From Novipirellula aureliae (GTDB lineage Bacteria > Planctomycetota > Planctomycetia > Pirellulales > Pirellulaceae): a stretch of 64,000 nt of DNA. Every line of letters begins with the position of its first letter. The first letter of the stretch is position 1. Positions 8,894-17,986 of the stretch are shown piece by piece. The position numbers and the translations under genes are program-made. The notes under the pieces are model-generated. The model was not told the origin of the DNA. It made no database searches and saw only the letters and a program-made list of their open reading frames with translations. The stretch is from NCBI RefSeq assembly GCF_007860185.1, contig NZ_SJPY01000001.1, forward strand, positions 248,001 through 312,000, given 5' to 3'.

Positions 8894-10759
8894 TTAGGAC
8901 CGAGGCATTGCCGCGGCATAGTCGACGAACGCCGACGCTTCGTCGACCAAAAACAGCCGAGTCGATTCGAGCAGCGTGCCTTTTTCGTATTGTACGTTCT
9001 TCGCTGCAATCGTGTACTCGGTTAAGGCGAGGAAATAGCGGCTTTGTGCTTCGCTCACACGCCTTTGAGCATCGAGTAGTTGCTCAAGGTTGATTGGCAT
9101 CCCCGCTTCACGACTGGTTTCGAGCGCCTCGAACGCTTCGGTTGCAGCCAGATAGCGATTCAAATTGGTGTCCATTTGCATAAACGCTCGATCGCTCTCG
9201 CCCACCACATCTGCCAAATCGTGCAGTATTTGACGCTCTTGCTCTTCTAAAATCGCACGGTCGCGAACCAATTGTGTCTTGGCATGGCGGACGGCTAAGT
9301 ATCCTTGTCGCAGACCGATCGGTAATTTGAATTCCAAACTCGCTTCGTATTCTTGATAGTCGAATGTCCCGAGTTCCTCGAAGGCAGAATGGTCGCCCGC
9401 CAACTGCTGATCCAAACCCCGAACTCGATAAATGGTCACCAGATCAAGCGACGGCAGCAGATAGTTTTTTGCCGCTAACGCTTCCAATTCACGGCGTTTG
9501 ACGAGCAACCGCTGTTGCTGCAATTCGCTACGAAGACGAATAGCCTCGGCGGAGATGGAATCCCAATCGAATACCATCGGTGCCGATAACGGCTCATCAC
9601 TTGGACGCAGCAAAGCGAACTCGGTTACCGGCAAACCAATCAGCAACCGAAGCCGTCTTTCCGCCGTTAAGACGCCTCCAAGGCCTGCCACAGTACCGCC
9701 CGATGTCGAATTGTTGACCTGAGTGCCCTGTATCAACTTGCCCGCAATCGCATCTTGCAATTCACTTTGAAAGCGAAAGAACTGCTCTCGGGCGAGGGCC
9801 TCGGCAGCTCCCGATTTCCGATTGCTCGATTTTTGTGCATCATAGCTCAGCCACGTTTCGCGAGCCCGCTCGAGTGCCGATCGCTTGGCGTCCACGTCGC
9901 GGTATGCATAGTACAAATCCCAGTAGGCGTTGATAACGTTACTGACGTAATCACGAGCCCCTTGCCGGAATTGGGCCGACGTAATGTCGGTATTCACCTT
10001 GGCAACCAAGACGCCCGAGTAGATCCCCGGTTGACTGGCAGGACCTGCGATCCGGTTGAACTCAACGCCACCGCCTTGCATCAAGGGCTGCCGCATTTCG
10101 GCTTGCAATTGGGTTTGCCAAGCACTGTCGGTTAAGTTTCCGGTCGCGTTATTCGCATCGTAATCCGTTACCGTTCGAAGTGCGATCTCCGCCCCCGTCG
10201 CCGTTCGCTTTGATAACTGGGCAACGTAATCATGCGTGTCCTGCTTGAAGGCTGTTGAACCACCGCCGAAAAAGCGATTGTTGAAGCGGCGATCATTGTT
10301 TTGGAACTTGCCCATCGCATAGAGCTGGGCATCGAAGGCTGACAATGCCCCCTCGATACTGGTTTGTGGATCAAATTCTTGCAGCGGAACCGTTTGGGCG
10401 GTCATGACAACCCGCGGAGTACGAAGCACCGTTGCCCCCAAGTCTCGCAGCACTTCCGAATTTTCGAGTGACAATTGAATGATCTCGTTGAGCGAGATGT
10501 CTTGATAGCTAAGGGTATCAAAGTCTTCAATCGTACGTACCGTCATCGGTGGCGGCAAGGATTCGGAATACCCTACCGCCGGAGCTCCCAAGTCGACTTG
10601 GCTCATGATCGCGTCCACGCAAACGGTATCGTTGCACACGGTTGTCTTGAAGTCGCGATTGCCACGGCATCCGATCAAGACAGCAAAAATTGCGATCAGA
10701 CAAAAAGCTATCGGCGCAGCGATCACCGAGAGAGCAGACGCTCGCTTTCGGCAATCCAT
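8894..10759 (-). CDS. TolC-like outer-membrane efflux lipoprotein
   Basis: A 621-residue outer-membrane efflux protein of the TolC/OEP family, expected to form a trimeric channel that works with inner-membrane pumps. The N-terminus has a hydrophobic stretch ending in a lipobox (AVLIGC), so the protein is probably a lipoprotein. Long helical, heptad-like stretches (for example around SAQFRQGARDYVSNVINAYW and the C-terminal LDAQRRVSEAQSRYFLALTE) match the two OEP repeats. A GTG at 10804 gives a 15-residue longer protein, but the ATG at 10759 places the signal sequence nearer the start. No pump genes are adjacent. Confidence 0.8.
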   Translation of the reverse strand: MDCRKRASALSVIAAPIAFCLIAIFAVLIGCRGNRDFKTTVCNDTVCVDAIMSQVDLGAPAVGYSESLPPPMTVRTIEDFDTLSYQDISLNEIIQLSLENSEVLRDLGATVLRTPRVVMTAQTVPLQEFDPQTSIEGALSAFDAQLYAMGKFQNNDRRFNNRFFGGGSTAFKQDTHDYVAQLSKRTATGAEIALRTVTDYDANNATGNLTDSAWQTQLQAEMRQPLMQGGGVEFNRIAGPASQPGIYSGVLVAKVNTDITSAQFRQGARDYVSNVINAYWDLYYAYRDVDAKRSALERARETWLSYDAQKSSNRKSGAAEALAREQFFRFQSELQDAIAGKLIQGTQVNNSTSGGTVAGLGGVLTAERRLRLLIGLPVTEFALLRPSDEPLSAPMVFDWDSISAEAIRLRSELQQQRLLVKRRELEALAAKNYLLPSLDLVTIYRVRGLDQQLAGDHSAFEELGTFDYQEYEASLEFKLPIGLRQGYLAVRHAKTQLVRDRAILEEQERQILHDLADVVGESDRAFMQMDTNLNRYLAATEAFEALETSREAGMPINLEQLLDAQRRVSEAQSRYFLALTEYTIAAKNVQYEKGTLLESTRLFLVDEASAFVDYAAAMPRS

Positions 10760-10960
10760 TCGAGATCGCCTCGTCGCTTCGATAATTTGATAGCGTTTTT
10801 TCACCGATTCTCACACTCGAAGGGTATCTTTCCCTTTTATTCGTACCAAACCGCTGCTACCAATCAATCATTTAAGAAGGATTCATCCATTCAGCCGTTA
10901 GCAATGCCAATACAATCCAAAGAATCTTCACCAATCGCCTGGAGAAATGCTAGCAAGTAG

Positions 10961-10989
10961 CAGCGTCTCTCCGAGACGCTGTTTTTTTT
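10961..10989 (+). terminator. hairpin followed by eight T, terminator-like
   Basis: A perfect 9-bp stem (10961-10969 with 10973-10981) with loop TCC is followed directly by eight T residues. This is a textbook intrinsic terminator for rightward transcription, yet no rightward gene lies upstream. The stem is also an inverted variant of the array unit that follows, so it may instead be the cap of that repeat element. Confidence 0.4.
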
Positions 10990-11262
10990 GCGAGTCTCGG
11001 AGAGACTCGCCTACGAGAGGCTGGGCGTGCGAGTCTCGGAGAGACTCGCCTACGAGAGGCTGGGGAGGTGCGAGTCTCGGAGAGACTTGCCTACGAGAGG
11101 CTGGGCGTGCGAGTCTCGGAGAGACTTGCTTATGAGACGCTGGGAGGTGCGAGTCTCGGAGAGACTCGCCTACGAGAGGCTGGGCGTGCGAGGTTCGGAG
11201 AGACTCGCCTACGAGACGCTGGGGGGTGTGCGAGTCTCGGAGAGACTCGCCTACTGTTGCTC
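10990..11262. repeat. palindromic tandem array, seven 39-42 bp units
   Basis: Seven units begin GCGAGTCTCGGAGAGACT and vary from 39 to 42 bp. Each core CGAGTCTCGGAGAGACTCG is a hairpin with 8-bp arms and a GGA loop. The last unit continues CTACTGTTGC instead of CTACGAGAGGC, which makes it resemble the units at 50813-51688. An inverted variant precedes the array at 10955-10981. Both strands are largely free of stops, so automatic gene callers will see false proteins here. It occupies the gap between the divergent TolC-like and HEAT-repeat genes. Confidence 0.9.
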
Positions 11263-11328
11263 TGCGAGCTTGGTCTTGCAGCACCGGCACAAAAGTTCAT
11301 ATGAGCTAGCCTGGAGCAAAACATCACG

Positions 11329-11826
11329 ATGAATACTCAAGAAAAATTGAAATCCGATCTGGCAAGCGGTGCCGTGGCAACACGAATTTCGACTGCCGAA
11401 CAACTCGCAACGATGGGGGAAGAGGCTCAGTTCGCTGCGGTGGAATTGGTCGTTTCCTGTGCCGATGCGGATGAATCGGTTCGCAATTGGTCTGTCGCCG
11501 CACTCGAGGGCCTGGGCACTCCTTCGATCGAATCCATTGGTTCCCTCTGCGAACTAGCCAAGGACTCGAATCCAATGGTCGCCTATTGGGCGATTACACT
11601 ACTCGGACGAATTGGAGCCAAGGCGTCAAATTGCCAAGACGTTTTGGCAAGAGTACTAACGCAAACAGCGGAGGTATCGGTGCAACAACGAGCCGTTTGG
11701 GCAATCGGAAAAATGGGGTCGCTACAACCGACAACGATCAAGTCGCTCGCATGGGCGTCTGAATCAAACGACCCGAAGGTATCAGGAACGGCACAGCGAA
11801 TCCTTCAGCAAACCCTATCAATTTAA
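11329..11826 (+). CDS. HEAT-repeat protein
   Basis: A 165-residue all-helical protein made of about four HEAT-like repeats; for instance VRNWSVAALEGLG, VAYWAITLLGRIG and VQQRAVWAIGKMG each form the second helix of a repeat. Such short HEAT proteins act as scaffolds for protein binding; the partner is unknown. No signal peptide is present. The ATG at 11329 opens the frame. The EEP-family gene starts 42 bp downstream on the same strand. Confidence 0.75.
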   Translation: MNTQEKLKSDLASGAVATRISTAEQLATMGEEAQFAAVELVVSCADADESVRNWSVAALEGLGTPSIESIGSLCELAKDSNPMVAYWAITLLGRIGAKASNCQDVLARVLTQTAEVSVQQRAVWAIGKMGSLQPTTIKSLAWASESNDPKVSGTAQRILQQTLSI

Positions 11827-11868
11827 GCCAGAACAAAGCAAACGCTTGAGCATGGAGGCTCAAATCGC

Positions 11869-13023
11869 GTGACACGAAAACGATCCCGATCCCGATCAAA
11901 GCTGCGGTTCCCCAAACTGCTGCTGTTCGTTTTTACGTTGTTTTCAGGCAGCGGACTGGGGGGCTACTTCAACCCCGAATGGCCGGTTGTCGGACCGTTG
12001 GTGAGTCGGCTAACCGATTGGAAAGAACAGCATCCTGATGCGAATCTCACAGAGGCTGGGCTAAGAAGCACGGTGGCGGATGGAGTTGAGCGTGCGAAAC
12101 AGTACGCCAAGGATCAAGTTAGCCAAGTTGCCAATCGGAACCAATATGGCAACAACGTGGTTCCAGCTCAATATGCTGCTCAAGACCGTTATGCAGCGGA
12201 AAGCCGCCAAGGATCGTCAGCGAATCGCGCTACTGACAAGCTTCTTATCGCGACATACAACATTCAAGTCTTCGGCAAAAGCAAAATGAGTAAACCTGCC
12301 GTCGTTGAGACTCTGGTCAAAATTGTGCGTTTGTTCGACTTGGTTGCGATTCAAGAAATCCGGGCACAAGACGATGATATTTTGCCCACTTTTATCAATT
12401 CGCTCAATGCGGACGGCAGCCAGTATGACTTCATTATCAGCCCAAGGTTGGGTCGAACCGTCAGTACCGAACAGTATGCTTTCATCTTTGATCGAACGCG
12501 AGTCGAGTACGATCCGAATGCGGTTGGCACGATGAGCGATCCATCTGATATGCTTCACCGTGAACCGTTTGTCGCTCGCTTTCGTGCCCGTACGGCATCA
12601 CCCCAACACGCGTTTACGTTTTGGATGGTCAACACGCATACCGACCCGGATGAAGTCCCCGACGAGGTGGCTGCCTTGGCGGAGGTGTTCGAGGTGATGC
12701 AGCAAGCACGCCAAGATGAGGATGACGTCATCCTGCTGGGCGATTTGAACGCCAACGAAAACCAGATGGGACGATTAGGAGGATTGCCGAACATGGGCTG
12801 GGTCGTTCGCGGAATCACGACCAATACGCGCCGCACCAAAGCGTATGACAACATTCTCTTCAATACCCGAGCGACAACGGAGTATACCGGTCGTTGGGGT
12901 GTCTTTGATATCGAACGAGCCTTTGGGTTGACGCCCGAGCAAGCGTTGGACGTGTCAGACCACTTTCCCGTCTGGGCGGAGTACTCGGTGTGGGAATCAG
13001 GCCCGAGGCCCGGGCCGTACTGA
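11869..13023 (+). CDS. endonuclease/exonuclease/phosphatase-family protein, secreted or anchored
   Basis: A 384-residue protein of the EEP (DNase I-like) fold. The start is the GTG at 11869: a GGAGG lies about 11 bp upstream, and the overlapping ATG at 11852 hits a stop after six codons. A basic N-terminus and one hydrophobic segment (about 13-30) suggest export or anchoring. The catalytic domain spans about 125-380: LLIATYNIQVFG, VAIQEIRAQ (metal-binding Glu), VNTHTDPDE, ILLGDLNANEN (Asp/Asn) and the terminal SDHFPV histidine. All main active-site motifs are present, so it should be active. The substrate, nucleic acid or phosphoester, cannot be told from sequence. Confidence 0.85.
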   Translation: MTRKRSRSRSKLRFPKLLLFVFTLFSGSGLGGYFNPEWPVVGPLVSRLTDWKEQHPDANLTEAGLRSTVADGVERAKQYAKDQVSQVANRNQYGNNVVPAQYAAQDRYAAESRQGSSANRATDKLLIATYNIQVFGKSKMSKPAVVETLVKIVRLFDLVAIQEIRAQDDDILPTFINSLNADGSQYDFIISPRLGRTVSTEQYAFIFDRTRVEYDPNAVGTMSDPSDMLHREPFVARFRARTASPQHAFTFWMVNTHTDPDEVPDEVAALAEVFEVMQQARQDEDDVILLGDLNANENQMGRLGGLPNMGWVVRGITTNTRRTKAYDNILFNTRATTEYTGRWGVFDIERAFGLTPEQALDVSDHFPVWAEYSVWESGPRPGPY

Positions 13024-13048
13024 TGGGGTTGCCCCGAATGAAATTAAA

Positions 13049-13097
13049 ATATTGCAACTGCAAGTTGCAATATGCAAGTTGCATTGCTCAAGTTGCA
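13049..13097. repeat. 11-bp hairpin plus 14-bp-spaced direct repeats
   Basis: A perfect 11-bp inverted repeat (13049-13059 with 13063-13073, loop GCA) is followed by more of the same word: CAAGTTGCA occurs at 13061, 13075 and 13089, an exact 14-bp spacing. It lies 26 bp after the stop of the EEP gene. It could be a terminator-like or protein-binding structure. Confidence 0.7.
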
Positions 13098-13436
13098 ATT
13101 GGCAATGACTTTATCCCGGAGTCGTTTCGGTGCTCCCCTTCTCGGCATCAACAAGCCGAATTCCTACCGGTATTTCCGGTTGTATCTGTTGCAACGGCCC
13201 TTGTTAAGCGAGGCTGACTTTTTGGGGTGACTAGGCTTTGGCGAGTGGGTTGAGATTGCCGAGTGGTCATGTATCCAGCGTTTTCTTGTCGCAATAGGTT
13301 TGCGATTCGAAGACGGCAGGATGACGGATCGCTCCCTTCCCCTTGGTGGTTCGCGATGATCATGGCGAGATCGCTGCGAACCCGACGACCCAATTTGTTG
13401 GATAACTCATTCGTGATACAACAACCATCCCCCACG

Positions 13437-14144
13437 ATGCTTGCGAGTGCTGCCGTTTCGCAGTATTTGCTCGTATGTGAAGCACGTTGCACGTCACTCG
13501 AAGACGGCTTTTGGAGTTTTTCGCTCGAGACGGCTGAGGGCGAACCGGTGTTTGCCGCCAGCGACAATGAAGCTGGCGACCTAAACCGCTTGACACTCTT
13601 AGCGGCCGTTCGCGGTCTGGAGTCGATTGAGGGCCCGTCTTCGGTGACCTTGCTTAGCAATAATCGCTATTTGACCCGCTCGCTTTCGGATTCGCTTCCG
13701 CGATGGAGGGAGAACCATTTTGTATGGGAGCATTTTGGGCGGCGCATTGATGTTCAACATGCCGATTTATGGCGGCGAGTGGACCGCGCATTGAAAATTC
13801 ATTGCGTCGCGGCCTGTCTGGTTTCGTCTCGCATTGTCAGCCCCATGGTTTCCGAGACCCCGGATTCGATGTCGAGCAGCCAAGCGGAGAAACCCTCGGC
13901 AAACTTCCGCATCGATGCGCCACACCCCGCGATCGCAGGCCCCAAACGACGACGGCGCAGGATTGATGCCGAAGACCTGCAGTCGGTATCCGAACGAGAT
14001 CGAGGGCGGAGCGAACGGCGACCACCCGCCGAAGTTCGGCCCAACGATCGACTTCGCCAATGGCTGCTGTGTGGCGGTTCGTCGAGCACGGCACCGTCGC
14101 ATCGCCGCCCGATGACGACGTCGGAGTTGCTTGAGATGTCTTAA
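13437..14144 (+). CDS. RNase H-fold protein, catalytic residues lost
   Basis: Residues about 9-125 (from the ATG at 13437) align by eye with RNase HI, including NRLTLLAAVRGLESI (E. coli NRMELMAAIVALEAL), VTLLSNNRYL (VILSTDSQYV) and ADLWRRVDRALKIH (VDLWQRLDAALGQH). The catalytic residues are replaced: the first Asp by Glu, E48 by Thr and D70 by Asn, and the terminal GHxG/Asp part is absent. Thus it probably binds rather than cuts nucleic acid. The last 100 residues are basic and disordered (PKRRRRRIDAED). The frame is open from a GTG at 13263, but those 58 residues do not look structured, so the start is uncertain. Confidence 0.7.
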   Translation: MLASAAVSQYLLVCEARCTSLEDGFWSFSLETAEGEPVFAASDNEAGDLNRLTLLAAVRGLESIEGPSSVTLLSNNRYLTRSLSDSLPRWRENHFVWEHFGRRIDVQHADLWRRVDRALKIHCVAACLVSSRIVSPMVSETPDSMSSSQAEKPSANFRIDAPHPAIAGPKRRRRRIDAEDLQSVSERDRGRSERRPPAEVRPNDRLRQWLLCGGSSSTAPSHRRPMTTSELLEMS

Positions 14145-14243
14145 CGACTCCGCCTGAGGGCCGACCATTGCTCGGCTGCCTCGAACCTCTCTTTTTACTA
14201 ACCCGTTCGATTCACTCTCTTTTTCTTGCTTTCGGTATCACAA

Positions 14244-16490
14244 ATGCACACTCAAGTCTCGTTATCGTCGATCACCCGTTTGATTGACGGAACGCACGAA
14301 AATCCTTCTAGTTTGCTCGGCCCCCACCCCGTCGACTATCGTGGTAGTCAAGCGGTTGCGGTCCGCAGCTACTTACCTGAAGCGAAAGCGGCTTGGGTGG
14401 TTGAACGATCGAGTGGCGAACGGCGTCCGATGCGACGCATTCACCCAAGTGGCTTTTTTGAGGCGATTTGTGAGTCGATCGACAGACCGGCACAAAGCCG
14501 TAAAATGAATGAAGATATCTCTGCGAAATCGAAGTACCACATCCAGATGACGAACGACACCGGAAAGATGATTGACATGCAAGACCCCTACGCAGCTCCT
14601 TCGATTTTGAGCGATTTTGACCGCTACCTTATCGGCGAGGGTAAACACCACCAAATCTATGAGCGGCTCGGCGCGCAATTGAGAACCGTCGACGGACAAT
14701 CCGGCGTCAACTTCGCCGTCTGGGCACCCAACGCCAGAAGCGTCCAAGTTGTCGGCGACTTCAATGGCTGGGACGGCCGCAAATCGGTGGCCCGTTCTCA
14801 CGGCGATCTGGGGATTTGGGAATTGTTCGTGCCAACCGCCAAAGCAGGCGATCGCTACAAATTTCGCATTCACGGCATGGATGGATCCTGGATCGACAAG
14901 AGTGACCCATTCGGTTTCGCTGCGGAATTGCCACCGTTGACCGCATCGATCGTGACAGATTTGAACAATTACCAGTGGGAGGATGCCGATTGGATCGAGC
15001 GTCGGGCCGAGTGGAATCCGTTGCACGAACCGATGAACGTTTACGAAGTTCATTTGGGCAGCTGGCAAAAAGGGCCTGGACGGACTCATGGTTGGCTCGA
15101 CTACAAAGACTTGGCACGGCGTTTGTCCGAGTATTGTCACCGTATGAATTTTACCCACGTTGAGTTAATGCCCGTTAGCGAGCATCCCTACTCGGGTTCA
15201 TGGGGCTATCAAACCGTCGGCTACTTTGCCCCCACGAGTCGTCATGGAGATCCGAACGACTTCAAATTCTTCGTCGACTATTTACATAAGCAAGGTATCG
15301 GTGTCATCGTCGATTGGGTCCCCGCCCACTTCCCCAAAGATGCTCATGGTTTGCGGCGCTTTGATGGGTCGGCATTGTACGAGCACGAGGACCCCCGAAA
15401 AGGCGAACACCCCGATTGGGGAACCATGATCTTCAATTACGGACGCAACGAAGTCCGCAACTTCTTGATCGCCAACGCACTCTTCTGGCTAGACAAATAT
15501 CACATCGATGGATTGCGCGTCGATGCAGTCGCGTCAATGCTGTATTTGGACTATAGCCGCGAAGAGGGCGGCTGGGAGCCTAACCAATACGGCGGGCGAG
15601 AAAACTTGGAAGCACTCCACATGCTCCGCGAATTCAACGTCGCGGTTCACGAAAACTATCCTGGCGTGGTCACCGCAGCCGAGGAATCGACCGCTTGGCC
15701 TGGAGTCTCCAAGCCAGTCGATGACGGCGGACTCGGATTTACCTACAAATGGAACATGGGATGGATGAACGATACCCTGTCCTACATGAGAAACGAACCG
15801 ATTCATCGCAAATTTCATCAAAACGAATTAACGTTTAGCCTGATCTATGCGTTTACCGAAAACTTCGTTTTGCCGCTTTCGCACGATGAAGTCGTCCACG
15901 GAAAAGGATCGCTGATTAGCCAAATGCCAGGCGATATGTGGCAAAAGTTTGCTAACCTACGCTTACTCTATTCCTACATGTGGACCCACCCAGGAAAGAA
16001 ATTGCTGTTCATGGGCGGTGAGTTCGCTCAATGGAACGAGTGGAACGATGACGAAGGCCCCGATTGGATCTTGCTCGACTTCGCGACGCACCGAGGCGTC
16101 CAGCAATTGGTTGCTGACTTGAACAAATTGGTAATCGAAAATCCCGCCTTGCATCAATTCGATTTCACAAACGAAGGGTTCGAATGGATCGACTGCATGA
16201 ACGCGGACGACAGTATTCTGGTCTACCTTCGCAAAGGCATGGACGGTGCACCACCGATCTTGGTATGCAGCAATTTCACTCCCGTCGTTCGAACAGCCTA
16301 CCGCGTCGGCGTTCCACACAGTGGCTTTTGGAAAGAGATTTTCAACAGCGATGGTGAAGCTTATGGCGGTAGCAATGTCGGCAACTACCCAGGCCGAAAA
16401 ACGTTTGGCGAGGAACACCATAGCCGCCCCGACAGTATCTCGGTCGATCTACCGCCACTGGCCACCGTCATCTTCCGGTTGGAACACTAG
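14244..16490 (+). CDS. glgB: 1,4-alpha-glucan branching enzyme
   Basis: The enzyme introduces alpha-1,6 branches into glycogen. It is a GH13 protein of 748 residues. An N-terminal glucan-binding region precedes the catalytic barrel, with VNFAVWAPNARSVQVVGDFN marking the CBM48 module near residues 155-175. The nucleophile Asp is D427 in GLRVDAVASM, the acid/base Glu is in TAAEEST (E480/E481), and PLSHDEVVHGKGS is the family-specific seventh region. The ATG at 14244 is preferred over an in-frame TTG at 14226. Only a GH57 glucanotransferase further on belongs to the same pathway; other glg genes are not nearby. Confidence 0.95.
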   Translation: MHTQVSLSSITRLIDGTHENPSSLLGPHPVDYRGSQAVAVRSYLPEAKAAWVVERSSGERRPMRRIHPSGFFEAICESIDRPAQSRKMNEDISAKSKYHIQMTNDTGKMIDMQDPYAAPSILSDFDRYLIGEGKHHQIYERLGAQLRTVDGQSGVNFAVWAPNARSVQVVGDFNGWDGRKSVARSHGDLGIWELFVPTAKAGDRYKFRIHGMDGSWIDKSDPFGFAAELPPLTASIVTDLNNYQWEDADWIERRAEWNPLHEPMNVYEVHLGSWQKGPGRTHGWLDYKDLARRLSEYCHRMNFTHVELMPVSEHPYSGSWGYQTVGYFAPTSRHGDPNDFKFFVDYLHKQGIGVIVDWVPAHFPKDAHGLRRFDGSALYEHEDPRKGEHPDWGTMIFNYGRNEVRNFLIANALFWLDKYHIDGLRVDAVASMLYLDYSREEGGWEPNQYGGRENLEALHMLREFNVAVHENYPGVVTAAEESTAWPGVSKPVDDGGLGFTYKWNMGWMNDTLSYMRNEPIHRKFHQNELTFSLIYAFTENFVLPLSHDEVVHGKGSLISQMPGDMWQKFANLRLLYSYMWTHPGKKLLFMGGEFAQWNEWNDDEGPDWILLDFATHRGVQQLVADLNKLVIENPALHQFDFTNEGFEWIDCMNADDSILVYLRKGMDGAPPILVCSNFTPVVRTAYRVGVPHSGFWKEIFNSDGEAYGGSNVGNYPGRKTFGEEHHSRPDSISVDLPPLATVIFRLEH

Positions 16491-16524
16491 AGCATTTTGC
16501 AAAAAGTCGTAGGCTGCGTGATTA

Positions 16525-16582
16525 GTGGCTGTGGCTTCCAGCCGCAGCGTTCTTCTCAACTGGGGCTGGAAGCCCCAGCCAC
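16525..16582. repeat. 58-bp hairpin repeat, copy 1
   Basis: Arms 16525-16543 and 16564-16582 are inverted repeats of 19 bp with one mismatch at arm position 8. The core word is GGCTTCCAGCC. It lies 35 bp after glgB. A second element with the same lengths, the same mismatch position and the core GGCTTCTAGCC is at 61467-61524. Confidence 0.8.
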
Positions 16583-16970
16583 GTCAAAAATCAGAATGCA
16601 CTAGGAGACGTAAGGCTCGCATTGACGCATCGGCTTGCTTTTCAGGTAGCAAAACTCCCCAAGAGCTTCGGCGAGGTCGCCTCGCGCGAGGGCGGTGAGT
16701 TCAAACCGAATGCCTGAATTCCAGCGAGCGTAGGCTTTTCTTCTGTCGAGCTGGCCCCCGATTCGGATCAGCCAACCGATCGACTCCAACCGGCGTTGAC
16801 AACAACCGCGGCCTTGGAAGCTCATGAAACTTCGCGCCCCCTTTAGCGCGATCTAGTACTTTTTGTGCCCATCTCTATTGACGATCTAGCTCTGTGGGGC
16901 TACCTTCTCATAAGTGAGACTTCGGAAGACCCTCCGCAACATAAGAACCGCTAATACTAAAGAGACCCGA
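16583..16970. other. gap upstream of LysR gene
   Basis: This 388-bp gap has one minus-strand frame, 16601-16825 (74 codons, starting MSFQGRGCC), without a signal peptide or known domain. It may be a small gene but the support is weak. The region should carry the promoter of the LysR gene; I see no clear operator. Confidence 0.35.
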
Positions 16971-17942
16971 TTGCATCTGCGAAACCTCGAATTGTTCTGC
17001 TCAGTGGCTGACCAGCGTAGCTTTTCCAAAGCGGCGGCGGCACACGATTTGACCCAGAGCGCAGTGAGTCAGGCGATGCAGCAATTAGAGGATTCCTTGG
17101 GGACGCTTCTAATCGATCGCTCCAAGCGTCCGCTTGTTTTGACACCGGCGGGTCAAACCTACGTTCGCGGCTTGCGAAATGTTCTTCGCCAACTGCATCG
17201 CCTCGACCAAGAGGTTGCGACGCTTGGTGAAAGTTTGAGCGGTCAATTGAAGATCGGTGCGATCTATTCGGTTGGACTTAGCTATCTTCCCGAAGCGACC
17301 GAAGCGTTTAGCAGCCAACACCCTGAGGTCGACGTCAAACTCGATTTTGGGACCAGTGAACGGGTGATCGAGATGACATCGGAGGGGCAGGTCGACTTTG
17401 GGCTGATCAGCTTTCCGAAAAACACGAAGTCGCTTCAGTCGGTCTTGTGGCAACAGGAGCCGATGCGATTGGTCTGCTCGTCCGACCATCGCTTTGCCAA
17501 CCGAACCAATTTGGATATCTCAGAACTCAAGGGGATTCCGATGATTGGTTTTGAGCGAGGTTTGGCACTTCGAAAAGAGATCGACCAGTATTTGTTGAAA
17601 GCAGGCGTCACGGTCGACGTCCGGATGGAGTTTGACAACGCGGATTCCATGATTCGGATGATTCAAGCGAGCCGAGGCATTGGCATTGTCCCCGAGGCCG
17701 CCGTTCGCCGCGAAACAGCTAACGGCTCGTTGAGGGTGGTAGCCTGTCGCGGATTCAAGATGACACGCCCACTCGGAATCATTTTTCGGCGATCGGGGCA
17801 ACTCAGTAAAGCAGCAAGCGAATTCGGTTCACTGCTGCTCGGCCGCAGAATTGAAGCGGCCAAACATAAACCTGGTAGCGGGAAAGCCGCTGAGGAAATC
17901 CAAACGACCGAACACGGAAAAAAATCTTCGGTCGTTGCCTAA
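16971..17942 (+). CDS. LysR-family transcriptional regulator
   Basis: A 323-residue regulator. The N-terminal winged helix-turn-helix covers about residues 1-60 (LRNLELFCSVADQRSFSKAA, QSAVSQAMQQLE, LTPAGQTYV). The effector-binding domain starts near 90 with GQLKIGAIYSVGLSYLPEA. The start is taken as the TTG at 16971, which begins the family's N-terminus (HLRNLELF) and has AAAGAGA just upstream; a GTG at 16914 would add 19 residues. It ends 44 bp before gltB on the same strand. LysR proteins such as GltC control glutamate synthase genes in other bacteria, so regulation of gltBD is a reasonable inference. Confidence 0.85.
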   Translation: MHLRNLELFCSVADQRSFSKAAAAHDLTQSAVSQAMQQLEDSLGTLLIDRSKRPLVLTPAGQTYVRGLRNVLRQLHRLDQEVATLGESLSGQLKIGAIYSVGLSYLPEATEAFSSQHPEVDVKLDFGTSERVIEMTSEGQVDFGLISFPKNTKSLQSVLWQQEPMRLVCSSDHRFANRTNLDISELKGIPMIGFERGLALRKEIDQYLLKAGVTVDVRMEFDNADSMIRMIQASRGIGIVPEAAVRRETANGSLRVVACRGFKMTRPLGIIFRRSGQLSKAASEFGSLLLGRRIEAAKHKPGSGKAAEEIQTTEHGKKSSVVA

Positions 17943-17986
17943 GTCCATTGGGCATCTCCCTTACTCAAACGTAAAACGGATCAACC

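Noticed and set aside
10928-11332. Repeat proteins on both strands (VSERLAYERLG and VGESLRDSH types)
   Set aside because: Both strands are open only because the short unit lacks stops; the sequence is explained by the palindromic array.
14373-15158. 261-codon minus-strand frame
   Set aside because: It is antisense to glgB, whose frame has all the catalytic motifs.
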